In this document: piece after piece, positions 45,122-56,350 of the stretch
Position numbering within the stretch: position 1 is the first letter of the stretch
How the letters are laid out: each line of letters opens with the position of its first letter
From: Phytophthora hibernalis
Lineage: Eukaryota > Oomycota > Peronosporomycetes > Peronosporales > Peronosporaceae
Length of the DNA: 64,000 nt
Assembly (NCBI GenBank): GCA_012656075.1
Contig: JAAKBF010000134.1
Span: 1 to 64,000, forward strand
Direction: 5' to 3'
Notes under the pieces: model-generated
Told to the model about the DNA's origin: nothing
What the model saw: only the letters and a program-made list of their open reading frames with translations
The model's database searches: none
Program-made: the position numbers and the translations under genes

Positions 45122-48100
45122 TTACACCAGTGTAGAAATGAATTGAACTATTATCAATGTTATGTATATGCAGTTACTCTCTTCCTCCCTACATCGTGCT
45201 GAAAATCTGCCTGTACACGATGTTCGGGGTGTATGCTCCGTCCTCCTCCTCCATGTCTGGATACCCAAGCAGTATCTTGATCTCGCAGTGAACCGGGAGA
45301 GCGCCATATACAGCTGGCCGTGCGAAAAGCATGGTGTCGCCAAGTAGAGTCCCAGGTTGAGCCCCGTTTGTCCTTGGGCCTTGTTGATTGTCATGGCGAA
45401 CGGGGGCTGGACCGGGAACTGCTTGCGGCGTAGGTAGAATGGGAAGTCGCGGACGTTGCCGTCACTAATGAATTGTAATCAGTACACTCTGGCCTTGACG
45501 CTCGCCAGTCATGATGGTCGCTTGTATCACGTGAGGCTTGAGCTCCTTCACTCTAAGGCGCGTCACGTTGCAGAGACCCATGTCCGGGTTCAAGTTTCTC
45601 ATCATCATAATCGGTTGGCCCCTCTCCAACACCAATCTGTGGGGCGGAATCCCGTTGAAGTCGATCGTGTTCAGAACCTCTGTCTCTAAGAAATTAGCCG
45701 CCTCGTCGTCCTGAACCGAGTCGACCGAGATATACTCACACGCCTCTCCGTCCATGCGTCCCACTGCCTCGTTGATGTGGTGTACCATCGCGTTGGTTGT
45801 CGTTAAAATGGTGCGGTTCGCAAAGTATTCGTCAGTGGCGATGGTCGGGTCGTTCACGTCAGCGTACATGGTATCAATCATTCGTTTCATCCCAACAGGT
45901 ACAGCACCCGGCGCGATCTCTGCGTCGAATTCATCAGGCGGGTTGTCGATCAACATATCGCGCGGGATTTTCATGAAGTCCCCTCCGAGTGCCGGATTGA
46001 CTACATGTTGATCTTCGCCTACCTGGAGAAGAAACTCCGAAAAGGCTGCAATTTCTTCGGCCGTACTTTCGTTGTCGGCTGTCCGAACGCGCATGTTCTC
46101 CGTGAGTCGGACTTGTTGGAAGTACGGCCACAGTTGCGAAGCTTTCAGGCATGCGCATGCCTGAAAGCTTCGCAACTGTGGCCGTACAATCTAAGGGCGT
46201 TGATCCAGCGCGCCAGTCACAATAAGACTGGCGCGCTGGATCAACGCCCTGGACTGCTTGGTAACGGAGCACGTAGACTTTTCATCCAATTTCAGGGAAT
46301 CTTGAACGTTGAGTGGGCCTTACGACCGCCCATAAGAAGCAATGACCCAATGCCGCAGGACGCGACTGCGATCGCAATTTTGCCCGAGAGACGCACGTTG
46401 GCGAGGATATGCTTGATCAGCGTGGATTGCTCAGTACCACCCGGACCGTCGATAAAAACCAATTTCTTACCAACCTCAGGTGTTTCAACTGCGCCAACGA
46501 CTTGGTCGTAAATAGCCCGCTGTCCCTCGTTGATGTCTCCGGTACGGTCCGCAACATCTTGTAGAATAGAACGTGTGTACTCTTCCAGCTCGCGACGAAT
46601 AAGGTTGTTCTCCCCCTCCGAGTTGACCATAATGTCGGGAATTCGCTTAGCTGGGGAAGGCTTGTGTTGTAAGAGTCGAGACTCACGCCGTTAATTTTCA
46701 GGAGGTCGTCAATACTCTTGAGCGTGAGAAACTAAAACTGATCCCACAGTCCAAGCACGTTTGAAACTTGCGAATACACCAACAGCGTAGCGAAAAGCTG
46801 GCGGAGGGTACGCCATCTTGAACGCAGCTGCTTCAGTCATGCAGGAAATCCACTCTCTGTTGTCATCAAGCAGTCCGGTAGCCAAGGCTGCCTCGTGGAA
46901 TGTATTACACACCACATTGTCGACTGTCTGCAGATCCTCATATGAAGTCGGACCTTTTCGATGGCACAGCAGCGCGCGCAAGCAGAAGCGCTCCATGTCC
47001 CTCGGGAAACGTGGATCAAACGTCCTTTAGCCGCCTGGTATCTTGTCCGACGCTTCCATGTTTTCTCCGGGTCAATCCACGCGAACTCCTTCAAGATGTT
47101 TTGCTACAGCATAGTTTTGGCGATTTGGTTTTCAGGTGCGTCGCTCGCGCAAAGGGCGAAAACCTGGGTCAGCATGGTACGGCGCCAGCGCTCCAGGACA
47201 CGTTCCAGGTCCTCCTCGGCTCTGAAGACCACAAACTGACCGCCTTCCAAGTGAACAGTAAGTCGCGTAATGGCATGTGTGCGACCATGGATCGAATAGG
47301 TCAACAGACGCATACACGCCTCCACCGGCGATACGTACCTCGCGTATTGATAGCGCAGCACCTAATTCGGATCTCGATCTGGCTAACTCAAATCCCGCAC
47401 GGCGTCTATGGTAATGACAGCTTTGTCGGACCCTTTGTAGACGTACTTGTAGAGATACTTCACCGCCGTGATAGCCGTGCAGACCTCGACGTTAATATGA
47501 CAGTCGAACGTCTGGGGAAATACGGGTTGTACGGAACCACCCACTGGTTGATAGTTGCGTTGTCGTAGGTCTTGCCCTTGTAAATCAGAACCCCTTCTGC
47601 TCGCCTCCGCCTTCTATAGACCGGGTAGCCGTTCTCATTCGCTCGCGTGCCGTCCACCAAAAGGTTTGTGGTACCCCTTCGTGCATTACCCATCCTTCAT
47701 ACAGGGACGACCCGAGTTCACACCTCACGGCCAATGTATTATGCTGTCTAGGATGGTTGATACAAATCCGGATTGATGTCCTCGTCGGGCAGCTCAGCCG
47801 ATACCAATCTGTCGATAAACTCCCTTGTCTTCGGCTTGTCTTCTTCGTCCATAATAGTAAAAATGTGAGCGTGGGGTAACCCTCGCTTCTGGAACTCCAC
47901 AACGTAGATCCGCGCGGCCAGGCAACCAATCACGCCCTCATCCAAGTCCTTCAAAAGTTCGCGAAGGTATTGTTGCCATACGCGAGCAACAATGTCCGGA
48001 CGATCCCGAGCGGTCTGGTCAGCAGGTATCGTTTCCAGATGTCATCTCATTTTGGATGTCATGTTTTGGTGACTAAGGCGTCTGGTTTGCCGCATTCGCG

Positions 48101-49608
48101 CACGATAGCCATAGAGTCTTGACACGCCTTGTACATGTAACGTGGACTCCCGACGTGGGTCTCCGGAAGGATAACACGTTTGCCAATTTGACCCAGGAAG
48201 TGATCGTGACCAGAACGCCGATCTGGGTGCACCAACATGCCCCTTCCGCAATCGTACTCGGTAAGTAACGCTTCTCCCTCACCCAAAGTCACCGTGTTCT
48301 CACTCTCGTAAGCATCCCGAACGCCGTGGTACTAGTCTGCACGAATATCCTTCTGGTGCGTTGCCACCCTTCTGCACACACTTGGTCCGTTGATCGACGA
48401 CCCACAGCTGGAAAAAGCGCCCGTCAAGATGGAGCGCGGATGTGTCGTCAATTTTCTGGAAAAGACGAAACGCGGCATGCGCGCGTAGAGGCATCACCCT
48501 CTTCTTGCGCACCACGGTACCGTTCGCGTATTGATCCGTATAGATCCAGCTGAGCTGTCCGTGCGGGAATAGCAGTGAATACTGCAAAGGGTCGTACGTG
48601 TTATGAGTCTTGAACAGACGCAGGAGTTAGTGATCCCTGGTAGATCGCGTGACTGGGCGAGATTGCCGTCTTCGATCATAGTGACTCCAACTTCTGACAC
48701 TGTTGACAAATTGTGAGTACCGGGCTGGGATGGCTTCTCGTGTAGACGTTACAACACGTCCATCAACTGGGAACCGTTCGGCGGGTATTGGCGAATCTTC
48801 TCCCCGAAGGTTAGAAATTGCTGCGCGAAAGGGTTGTGCGTGCTCATCGTATCTTTATGTACCTCAACGCATCTGTGTCCAGATCGGCAAAACTTCCCTT
48901 ACGCCGCGTCGCACGTGCCTGCATGTCCGGGTCCACGATGTAGATTTGTGAGAATTTGGGTGCAGTCGGCTGGCCCGTGTTGGGACTTGGTTGATAAGAA
49001 CCCGTCGATGCTTGGGGGCGGCTCGGCGGACACGCGATTGTTCTCGCTGCTGCTCCCGATCTTCTTCGGTCTGGCTCGCGCATGTTACTGTGTGGTAATC
49101 ACGATTTCGAACTCTTTCATCGTCGCGCTCTTGTGTGAGACCGTGACGCCTGACTACTTGTTCGACCCGATTTCGAGTTAGAGCATCGCTGCGCTCATCC
49201 TCAGTTAATCCCTCACGGCGGACATTGTGTAATTGCCAGTCTCGCTCTCTCTCGTCGTAGCGGTCAGACTATTCGCGACGGGCCCGGTACTCGCGTTGCC
49301 GAAGGCGTTCCTCTTCCCTGGTGGCGTTTCGTTGGCCCTCACTGATCTTAGCTCACTTTACGCTCTGTCGCTCTGAGTCCTTAGCCCATGCACCCTCTTT
49401 CTGTGATGCAGAGGCGTTAGCCCTACGTATTCTTTGTTTCTCTGCGTTGGTCGCCCGCGTGCGCTTCTTCTGCGAAGCAGTAGCGTTTGCTCTTCGAATC
49501 CTTGCTGCCTCAGCTATCCGAGCAGGTTTGGAGGCAGGTGACAGGGGCATCGGGGGCGCGGTCGGTTCTGTAGCCAGTGCCGCGAGGCGTTTCCCCTCGT
49601 CGTACTAG
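45122..49608 (-). pseudogene. Helitron Rep/helicase (RepHel), decayed
   Basis: Read on the minus strand. A basic repeat region (ARIRRANATASQKKRTRATN, about 49,550-49,350) comes first; then Helitron_like_N (SQIYIVDPDMQARATRRKGS at about 48,950; LLFPHGQLSWIYTDQYANGT at 48,560; GKRVILPETHVGSPRYMYKA at 48,180). The HUH motif is in EFQKRGLPHAHIF (about 47,890), and the tyrosine region KYLYKYVYKGSDKA at about 47,430 is in a shifted frame. PIF1-type helicase follows: KEFAWIDPEKTWKRR (47,080), ERFCLRALLCHRKGPTSYED (46,990), Walker A-like FIDGPGGTEQSTLIKH (46,450), LTENMRVRT (46,100), and the end INKAQGQTGLNLGLYL with YMALSRFTARS (45,390-45,300). There are more than ten frame changes, a substituted Walker A Lys, and a missing segment between 46,250 and 46,120 replaced by fold-backs. 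Not functional. Confidence 0.88.
46122..46250. repeat. Two back-to-back fold-back palindromes within the helicase
   Basis: 46,122-46,187 is a perfect 66-bp palindrome centred on gcatgcgcatgc. 46,194-46,218 and 46,226-46,250 are 25-bp perfect inverted arms with a 7-base loop. On the minus strand the outer arm of each continues proper helicase coding (SRALIQRASLIV before, ACLKASQLWPYFQQVRLTEN after); the inner arms are inverted copies of those ends. Confidence 0.9.
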
Positions 49609-50061
49609 CCGCAGGTGCTCAGCTCGATCATCGTTTTCAGTCTTCCCCTCTTGCTCTACTGAAGGCAGATCCTCCTCAGGGACCATCGTGACGTCAGCCA
49701 TTTGAGGCTCATCGGCGGTAATATGCACATCGCTAACCACAGCGACCGTTAAAACAGCAGCAACCGGAGGCGAAACATACCCTGTGATCAAAGTGAACCC
49801 ATCAAGAACGTACTGAAGTGAGACGTCTTTTCTCACTGGCCAGTCGCTTTTCTTTTCTCTTCTACCTGTCCGACCCCCAGCTGCGCGGTGGGAGTAAGAG
49901 GGGAGCTTCTCCGAGCTGCGCGTCGGGTCAGCCCGAGGCGTGGTCTCTTCATACCCCTCTGAAGAGCTATCCGACTGCACCTGCTCTACCGCTCGGTTCA
50001 CTGCAGTCGCGGTTGGCTCCGCAGCGTCTTCAGCCAAACCTACCTTGTTTTTAAATTCCAA
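49510..50061 (-). CDS. Hypothetical ORF at the 5' side of the Helitron
   Basis: Starts MEFKNKVGLAEDAAEP and is Ser/Thr/Glu-rich (EQVQSDSSSEGYEETTPRAD). It overlaps the first Helitron basic repeat frame by 40 bp, so it may be the N-terminal extension of the Helitron protein read in another frame. Part of it (about 49,771-49,924) is the duplicated segment. No domain recognised. Confidence 0.35.
   Translation of the reverse strand: MEFKNKVGLAEDAAEPTATAVNRAVEQVQSDSSSEGYEETTPRADPTRSSEKLPSYSHRAAGGRTGRREKKSDWPVRKDVSLQYVLDGFTLITGYVSPPVAAVLTVAVVSDVHITADEPQMADVTMVPEEDLPSVEQEGKTENDDRAEHLRLVRRGETPRGTGYRTDRAPDAPVTCLQTCSDS
49771..49924. repeat. Direct duplication, copy A (copy B at 50,148-50,298)
   Basis: About 150 bp running from cgaaacatac and catcaagaacg to cgagctgcgcgtc, nearly identical to 50,148-50,298. 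Differences are few single substitutions and one- or two-base indels (gaacgtactg versus gaactactg; agaggggagc versus agaggagc). Confidence 0.85.
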
Positions 50062-50147
50062 TGCGGTTTGTTTTGAAATGATTACTCGTATACCATGTAG
50101 CCATTATGTACCCTGCACCTATTGATGGCCTTGGCGTACCGTGGGAC

Positions 50148-50298
50148 CGAAACGTACCCTGTGATCAAAGTGAACCCATCAAGAACTACTGAAGTGAGAC
50201 GTCTTTTCTCACTGGTCAGTCGCTTTTCTTTTCTCTTCTACCTGTCTGACCCCCAGCTGCGCGGTGGGAGTAAGAGGAGCTTCTCCGAGCTGCGCGTC
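50148..50298. repeat. Direct duplication, copy B
   Basis: Second copy of the segment at 49,771-49,924, 377 bp downstream in the same orientation. Its right end overlaps the end of the 50,683-50,297 minus-strand frame. Confidence 0.85.
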
Positions 50299-50683
50299 AG
50301 TCCGCAGTTTCTACACCGTGGTCTGCCGAGGACTCGGGCGGATCTGGCGCTTTCCGGAGAGAAGGTGCACACCTCATCTGAGCTTCCAGTACTTGAAGCC
50401 GACTTGAGATGATGCGCAACTGCTCCACGATGTAGGCGTTACCGGTATCGTCAGATGCGAGAAGTGCTGGGTTGTCGACGGTGCGTTCGTACATGCCCCA
50501 ATGCTCGATTCGAAACTCACCTTCACCATGCTTTTGCTGCGAAATGCGCCACAACTTTCCTGAGGTCATCACTTTGTTGCAGTTCGGGAACGTTGAACAG
50601 TCGCGTGCACGTTTACTCTTCGCCACATTTCGTTCTCTTGGTCTTTTGAAATGTGGAGAAGGATCTGCGTGTCGCCTTTTCAT
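50297..50683 (-). CDS. Hypothetical basic ORF, unrecognised
   Basis: A 128-codon frame from an ATG: Lys/Arg-rich start (MKRRHADPSPHFKRPRERNV) that could serve as a nuclear localisation signal, a middle part VMTSGKLWRISQQKHGEGEF, and a helix-forming end AYIVEQLRIISSRLQVLEAQ. It may be an upstream exon of the Helitron protein or a captured gene fragment. The function is unknown. Confidence 0.35.
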   Translation of the reverse strand: MKRRHADPSPHFKRPRERNVAKSKRARDCSTFPNCNKVMTSGKLWRISQQKHGEGEFRIEHWGMYERTVDNPALLASDDTGNAYIVEQLRIISSRLQVLEAQMRCAPSLRKAPDPPESSADHGVETAD

Positions 50684-51560
50684 CCTTAAATATTACTGAA
50701 AAGAATACGTCATACAGTTAGGGTATAAACTATCCTCATACGGTTTGTTACCATGTATAGGATACAGATTGCCTACAGACTGCGGTTTGTGTAGTAGCTT
50801 GCGAGCATTGGTAACATTTCCCGTCCGTTTAGACAAAAAATCAAAACAAGAAAGGTTTGAATTTGTGAAAAAAACACATGGGTAATCACACGGCCCCAAA
50901 CCGAATTATTTTTAAAATACGGACCCCAAACCGGATTTCCCTTCTTTTGAGAATTTCTTTGTTCAATTTGAGTGATAAGCCTCCAAGGATGTGCGCTCGA
51001 TACAAATCTGCAGTCAATAATAGGCAGGAAACGGGTCCATCACGCCAAACCAACTGCAAGGCAGGACACCGTGCCTCAAAGATGACACAGAGCAGCGTAA
51101 AAGCCATAAAATCCGCCGAAAATACCACTTTTCGTTAACTTAGTTTTTATTGTCGAGATTACACATTCTAGTGAAAGGTTATGCTTAAATAAAGCCGCGA
51201 CTTTCCTCAGAACTGCTCTGAATTTTACTTTTGACATCAGTCTACTTAGTTTCAAAGCACGCCATTTTCGAACACGGATTGGTTTGATTAGGAAATTAGG
51301 AAATACCGATGTGAACGATATTCTAATGTAGGGCGAAAAATAAGTTGAAGTTAGAATTTGGGTTGGAGAAGTGTTGAAGGAATCCTATGAAACACTTGTC
51401 GATAGCTTCACTTTGCTTCAAGATGTGACTGTTTATTTAAATGGTAGCCACTTGTAACTATGTCATGTATTCCGGCGTATTTACTCAGCCGAAACCCCTC
51501 CCAAGAGAGATTCTTGTTGTTGCGTTGTGCGAAGTTTCTGGCAGATCTACTAGTCACTAA
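50684..51560. other. AT-rich stretch without a gene
   Basis: Short frames on both strands at 50,878-51,138 are composition effects. No terminal motif of the Helitron 5' end (TC) could be fixed. Confidence 0.4.
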
Positions 51561-52178
51561 TCACAGCCTTACAAGGACCGCTTACAGTTAGTGTGTCTAT
51601 GTGCAAATACAGTCGTATATTTCATACAAAGTACACTCGACATATGACTACGTCCTCAACGCATCTCCTGTGCCTGCCTCGCAGCCATAGCATCTGCTAT
51701 TGCCATAGATGATAATCATAATAATCTTCCCCGGTAGTTGCACTACGCACAGGTCCAGGTCGCATCCCGGCTAGCCAACCCCGTCACATTAACGTTTTTA
51801 GGGTGGGAGTGTGCCTTACGTGAGCCCGCAAGCACTTCGCATTTTAATGCGCATGGACGTTACATGCAACATCCAATCAATTTATCACGTTCAAAGGGTA
51901 TTATGTTGAATAAAACTAACAGAAAATGTTTTTTTCTATTGATCCTCTATAAATGGATATATTTTATTCCCGATAAATTACCAAGCTATAATACTCTGGA
52001 AACTGGTATTAATACCTCCACTCTAATCTCTTCTTAGCTCTGAAAAAATCGTAGAATTTGCATCCTATTGGTTCTTTTAATGGGATAGCATAGAGTGTGC
52101 TACTGGTACAGCCCAAATCAGGTTAATTCGTGTCGGTAACTGGAGCCGGTAACTGAAGCAGATCGGGTCATGTCAATC
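51561..52178 (+). repeat. Flanking direct repeat, right copy
   Basis: Same-orientation counterpart of 44,013-44,557, about 70 bp longer owing to inserts near 51,735-51,760 and 51,840-51,880. The two copies bracket roughly 7 kb containing the Helitron relic. Confidence 0.8.
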
Positions 52179-52285
52179 TATCAATCTACGCCGTTCGGGT
52201 CGGGTCGGGTCACTCTAAACAACGGTTTGGAGTTCTGGCGAGGAGTACAATATTTGGATACTACAGTCAAAACATACGAACGTGG

Positions 52286-52331
52286 GATCAAAACATATAA
52301 AACGTCGTTTCACCTTTTATATGTTTTGATC
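52286..52331. repeat. Inverted repeat, 17-bp arms
   Basis: gatcaaaacatataaaa at 52,286-52,302 is matched exactly by its complement at 52,315-52,331, with a 12-base spacer. A related piece, gtcaaaacatac, lies just upstream (52,266). Could be a MITE-like hairpin or terminal repeat debris of the element that follows. Confidence 0.75.
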
Positions 52332-52808
52332 ATATAAAATGTGGTGGGGCGGTCCCACAGAATTTCCGTTCTGGAGGGCTTGATCTACACACACAGCGCA
52401 CTTTACACACTGTACGTCACGTGCGGTGCGCTGAATTCCCAGGGTCTTGACTTACGTGATTTCGTTGGACGATGTGTTCAAGCGTTCGATGCTAAAGTCG
52501 TCTGCGGGGTGACGTCTGCGTGGAAACCTTCACGCGAACGAGAGTGTCTTCGTACACAGTAAAAAGAAGAGCCATCGGCGGGTCCACAGTGGGACGGTGT
52601 ATCCCTAACCACAACAGGTGGCTCACCCATCAACGAAGACAATCACTCACGGTCGCTCGGATTTGGAGGCTGCCGATTCTCCCCATTCGAAAACCGGCCC
52701 CTCGCAAGCAGGACCCAGCGCGGAGACCAGCATCGCTGCGATGCCGCGCCAGCACGCCAGCACGCCTCGACAACGCGCAGACCTCCCCGTAAGCCGGCCG
52801 CAGTGATA

Positions 52809-54918
52809 ATGACGGACGACAGCGAGGAAGCAGGTTCAGGCAGTGATTGGAGTGACGAGGGTAGTGCGAGTCGCGAAGATTCGGAGAACCCGCCGCCTAC
52901 TCGTCCACAGGTTTCCAAGAAGCGGCGCGGGATCCTTTACGAAGAGAAGAAGCAGCGGAAGCGGCGGAAGGAGGGGTCTCGCGGACAGTCAGGCGCGAGT
53001 GCCATGCGGGCAGCCTATTGGGACGCCTCCCCGTCGGCTTCCGACTCCGGAGAAGATTCAAGCACCGTTTCGATCACGATTGCAAGTACCGCCCAGGACG
53101 ATCATGTCGTTGTTCCCCAGGATGACCTCGTACATGTGCCAGAGCTGGAACGGAGAATGTTCGACGATTGGGCCGATCTGGAGCAGTATCTCCGCAATTA
53201 CAGCAAGCCCATGTTTCAGGTATGTGCTTGTTTAGCATGTGGCATAGTCTAGTACTGTGACAAAACACGCAGCATACGTTAAATTATCCTAACGTCTGTG
53301 CTTCTGATATCCTTAGATTTTTCGGTCGGACAGCGACTCCTGTGAAAACACGGAACAAGAAAAACAGTCACCCGTACGCCAAGTAAACCAATACCGGAAG
53401 AGTTGACGTTTTACAACAAAACCTACGTAGGCATGCATCACGGTAAGCCCGGGTCGGGGAGGGGGAATGACACCGGCCCAACCAGCATTCAAGGTCTCGT
53501 GAAGGATCTTGATTGCAATGATCTCCACCTTGATCAAATTGGAGATAAACGCGGAGGAGTGGCCGAACCTGTAGCATGTACTAAGAATGGTGGTCAGTCT
53601 CAGACCGTGATCCATCCAGAGTAGGTTGCCTCACAAAATGAGCGACGGGACATCGAAGCAGCAACCTCCGCAACTCTCAACAACAACATCAATCGTGGGT
53701 GGTCAATTGCTGAGTCGAAAAAGAAGATCCGGGCAAGCAAAAGCTAAGAAGGCGGCGCGTAAGCAGACTGTGAGAGATGACTTGCATCAGACGCCTAAAC
53801 TGGTTCGTGCAGTGGTCGCGGGATTAACTCCTTCGATGACGCTCGTACTGGAAGCACATTCAAATGGATTCTGTCTCCTGAACGCCGAGGGCCACTGGGC
53901 CAAGTCCATTTTAAAGCAGACACGCTCCACCCAGATTTTTATTCTAGAGAGAAAGAAGACGCCACCGACAAATGCCTCAAAAATAATGGCTGTCCTGCCA
54001 TTACATCGGATTGAATCCTGCGAAGGCCAAGTCGCTCAGTTTCAAAACCGGTGGTACAGCGATCACGAAGCGAGAATGCCTGCTAATGACGTCACTATTC
54101 AACTGGTCGAGTGGTGTACGACATGCAGATGCTCAAAGCCATGAGGTCATGACACACGGCAATTCCTCGCTTTTATGAAGTGAAAAAAACTATCACCTGG
54201 ATCAACGAGTTGGATCTATCGAACTGGGATCAGGTGAAAGCTGGAAGAATGACTGCCTGGGCCCTAATTTCATTATTGAACGTCTAGATCGATTAATGTG
54301 CTTGGTGATTGATTCTGGATTACTACCCTTCGTGAAAAAACCATTCGTCGAGCTGTCAGGCTGTCAGTCCTGGACATATGCGTACGCTCGCTGATGAAGG
54401 GATACGAAGACGAGCACGTTATATTTGCAATATCATCGCACCTCCCTCGATTTCCTGTTTTCGACCAAAAGGAGCTGTCCGATGACCCTGTTTGGAAGCA
54501 TCTTCATTCAGCCCTAGAACACCAGGAGGAAACGGCGAGAAAGAAGGCGTGGGTTTTCGCGGTTATACACTACAGCTTCGAGCATTGGTTGTTATGGCTG
54601 TTAAATTCAACGAGTTCTCAGTAATTATCTTCGGTCCGCAGCAAACTGGGGTTCGAGTCGCCGCACTTAAGTCCTATATAAGAGCTGAGCTGATTCCACT
54701 TCTGCCTGAACCACCGTCCCCGAAGCGCTTTCACTTCAAGCAGGTCGAATGGAATCGTGCAGATCGACACGTACAACCGCGGAGTCTTTGTTATTCTCTT
54801 CTTTGAGCTGTTTCTTCTAGATGTCGAACCAGTGGGCCAAGATACAACTCTTGTCATGCAGTACTTTAGGTACATGTTGATTTCCCACATTATAAGATTA
54901 ATGCGAGCTGAAGCTTAA
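52809..54918 (+). pseudogene. Decayed element with N-terminal acidic/basic exon and C-terminal Ulp1-like (C48) protease
   Basis: Exon from 52,809 (MTDDSEEAGSGSDWSDEGSA, then RRGILYEEKKQRKRRKEGSR, ERRMFDDWADLEQYLRNYSK) runs to a gtatgt donor at 53,220, with an acceptor at about 53,316. The continuation (FGRTATPVKTRNKKN; then, in another frame, IPEELTFYNKTYVGMHHGK) resembles the DNA-binding part of FAR1/MULE-type proteins in oomycetes. The end (54,394-54,918) reads FEHWLLW, VIIFGPQQTGVRVAALKSYI, IVQIDTYNRGVFVILFFELF, a C48 protease layout in which HW gives the catalytic His but the nucleophile Cys expected in YNCGV is Arg. Several frames and stops intervene. Probably a Mutator-like element carrying a Ulp1 domain. 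Confidence 0.5.
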
Positions 54919-55361
54919 CTTTTTACTTTTCGGTCTGGGCGCTTCTTGACTTTACATTCCGCTTGACTGACACTGCGATAACGCCTCTCCGAGCTAGAAC
55001 ACTGTGCTCGAGGACTTAGCGAAATTCGACGGGCTTGACCGCCGTCAGCGACCATCACTCCGGTTACTGCAGTTTTTGTGCTTTCGACAAGGACGCCCTA
55101 CACACAAATGTTTCGTCGTTGCAGAGAAAACTGATCAGCAGATGGCCAGTCTTTCCAACTGATGGCAAGTCTATCCACCAGAAAGGACATCAAACTGTGC
55201 AAGACTATGCAGGACTCTGTAAGACTGTTCTGTATGAGACATTTTTACTGTGTACATAGGCTCTGCCTCACGCAAACGTCGAGTCTTGTAAGTCGAAGCG
55301 TCTCACTAATAGACGTGACTTCTTCTCCGTAGGGGTTGCTTTGATTTGCCTTGGCTGTCGG
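54919..55361. other. No recognisable gene
   Basis: Short frames only. May belong to the LTR region of the following retroelement. Confidence 0.35.
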
Positions 55362-55471
55362 GATCGACGCGCTGCTATTCCTTGGTCATCATGGTCGACG
55401 AGCCGCTATTCCTTGGTTGTCGTTACCGACGAGTTGCTATTCCTTGGTTGTCGTTGCCGACGAGTTGCTAT
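55362..55471. repeat. Tandem repeat, 31-bp unit
   Basis: Unit gacgagttgctattccttgg + ttgtcgttgcc, about 3.5 copies with divergence increasing to the left (ggtcatcatggtc in the first). Sits downstream of the retroelement frames, possibly inside its LTR. Confidence 0.75.
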
Positions 55472-56350
55472 TCCTGCCCTTGCGGGACTTTGTTGCTATA
55501 CCTTCCCTCGCGGGACTTGAGTTTCCTGTCAGATACGGGTTGGGGGTTGAGACCACGTCGAGTCTCCCTCGATCTACTGAAGAACGTATAGAACTTCACA
55601 GAAGCAGACGACGGAAACACTTAGTGTCCAAAGAAAGTTGATTTGCCTTGAGCTCTTGGTTGCTAATTGGTGACTGACCTACAATCTGCCTTCACTCCGT
55701 GCTGACTACACCCACTTCGTGCGATCTTCAACTCACCTTTTGTCCATATATCATCGGATGACCGGCTACCTTCCTTGCGTGCTTGTCCAACGCCGCAATC
55801 TTGTTTACGCTCCCGTGATGAGTTCGTTGAAGTTCGGCGTTAAGTACGAACGTTGAACGTCGATCGTCGACCATCACTCTTCAGCAGTATCTTGGTACTC
55901 CGGAAAGTACGAATCCACTCGTAGGTACACTTTGTCATGATCCCTGAAGGTCTCCCGACGGTGACTTATTCTCTGCGTCGCATTCCATCCATCTTTTCCA
56001 ACGCACTACACTACAGCCGCCCCCATCCGCGTATAGCGTACTCGCCAGGTAAGTTTGTTCGCTGATATCCGATTGTCCATTCATCGTCGACTCATTCCCT
56101 TCCATCACCACATGCGCTGCTAAAACCTGTTCGTGCTTCATCTTCGTTCTGACAGTCCTTCGCACCCGCACCTTCATGCCCACCTCGGAGACCCTTTGCC
56201 GCCCTCTTCATGTTCAGCACCGACTTCTACCTCGCCACCAACTCTTCGTCAACCTCGGCGACATCGCCTTACACTTCGTCTGCTAGTGCCATAGCTGCTG
56301 CAACGTCCGCCCAGGGACTTCGCAGGAGTTGACGTCGTACTGTCGGGAGT
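55472..56350. other. Probable LTR/untranslated part of the retroelement
   Basis: No coding support. Pyrimidine-rich, and between the decayed plus-strand ORF and the 31-bp tandem repeat, where the 3' LTR of the minus-strand gypsy element would be expected. LTR ends cannot be fixed because the partner LTR is outside the window. Confidence 0.35.

Noticed and set aside
46122..46250. Palindromes as a CRISPR-like or tRNA structure
   Set aside because: The arms are inverted copies of helicase coding sequence, not spaced direct repeats, and no tRNA arms or anticodon can be folded.
50878..51138. Overlapping ORFs on both strands
   Set aside because: The two translations are near mirror composition products of AT-rich DNA without motifs.
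44013..52178. Direct repeats as LTRs of a retrotransposon
   Set aside because: The interior encodes a Helitron RepHel protein on the minus strand and no gag, protease, RT or integrase; the repeats show no TG..CA ends that I can fix.
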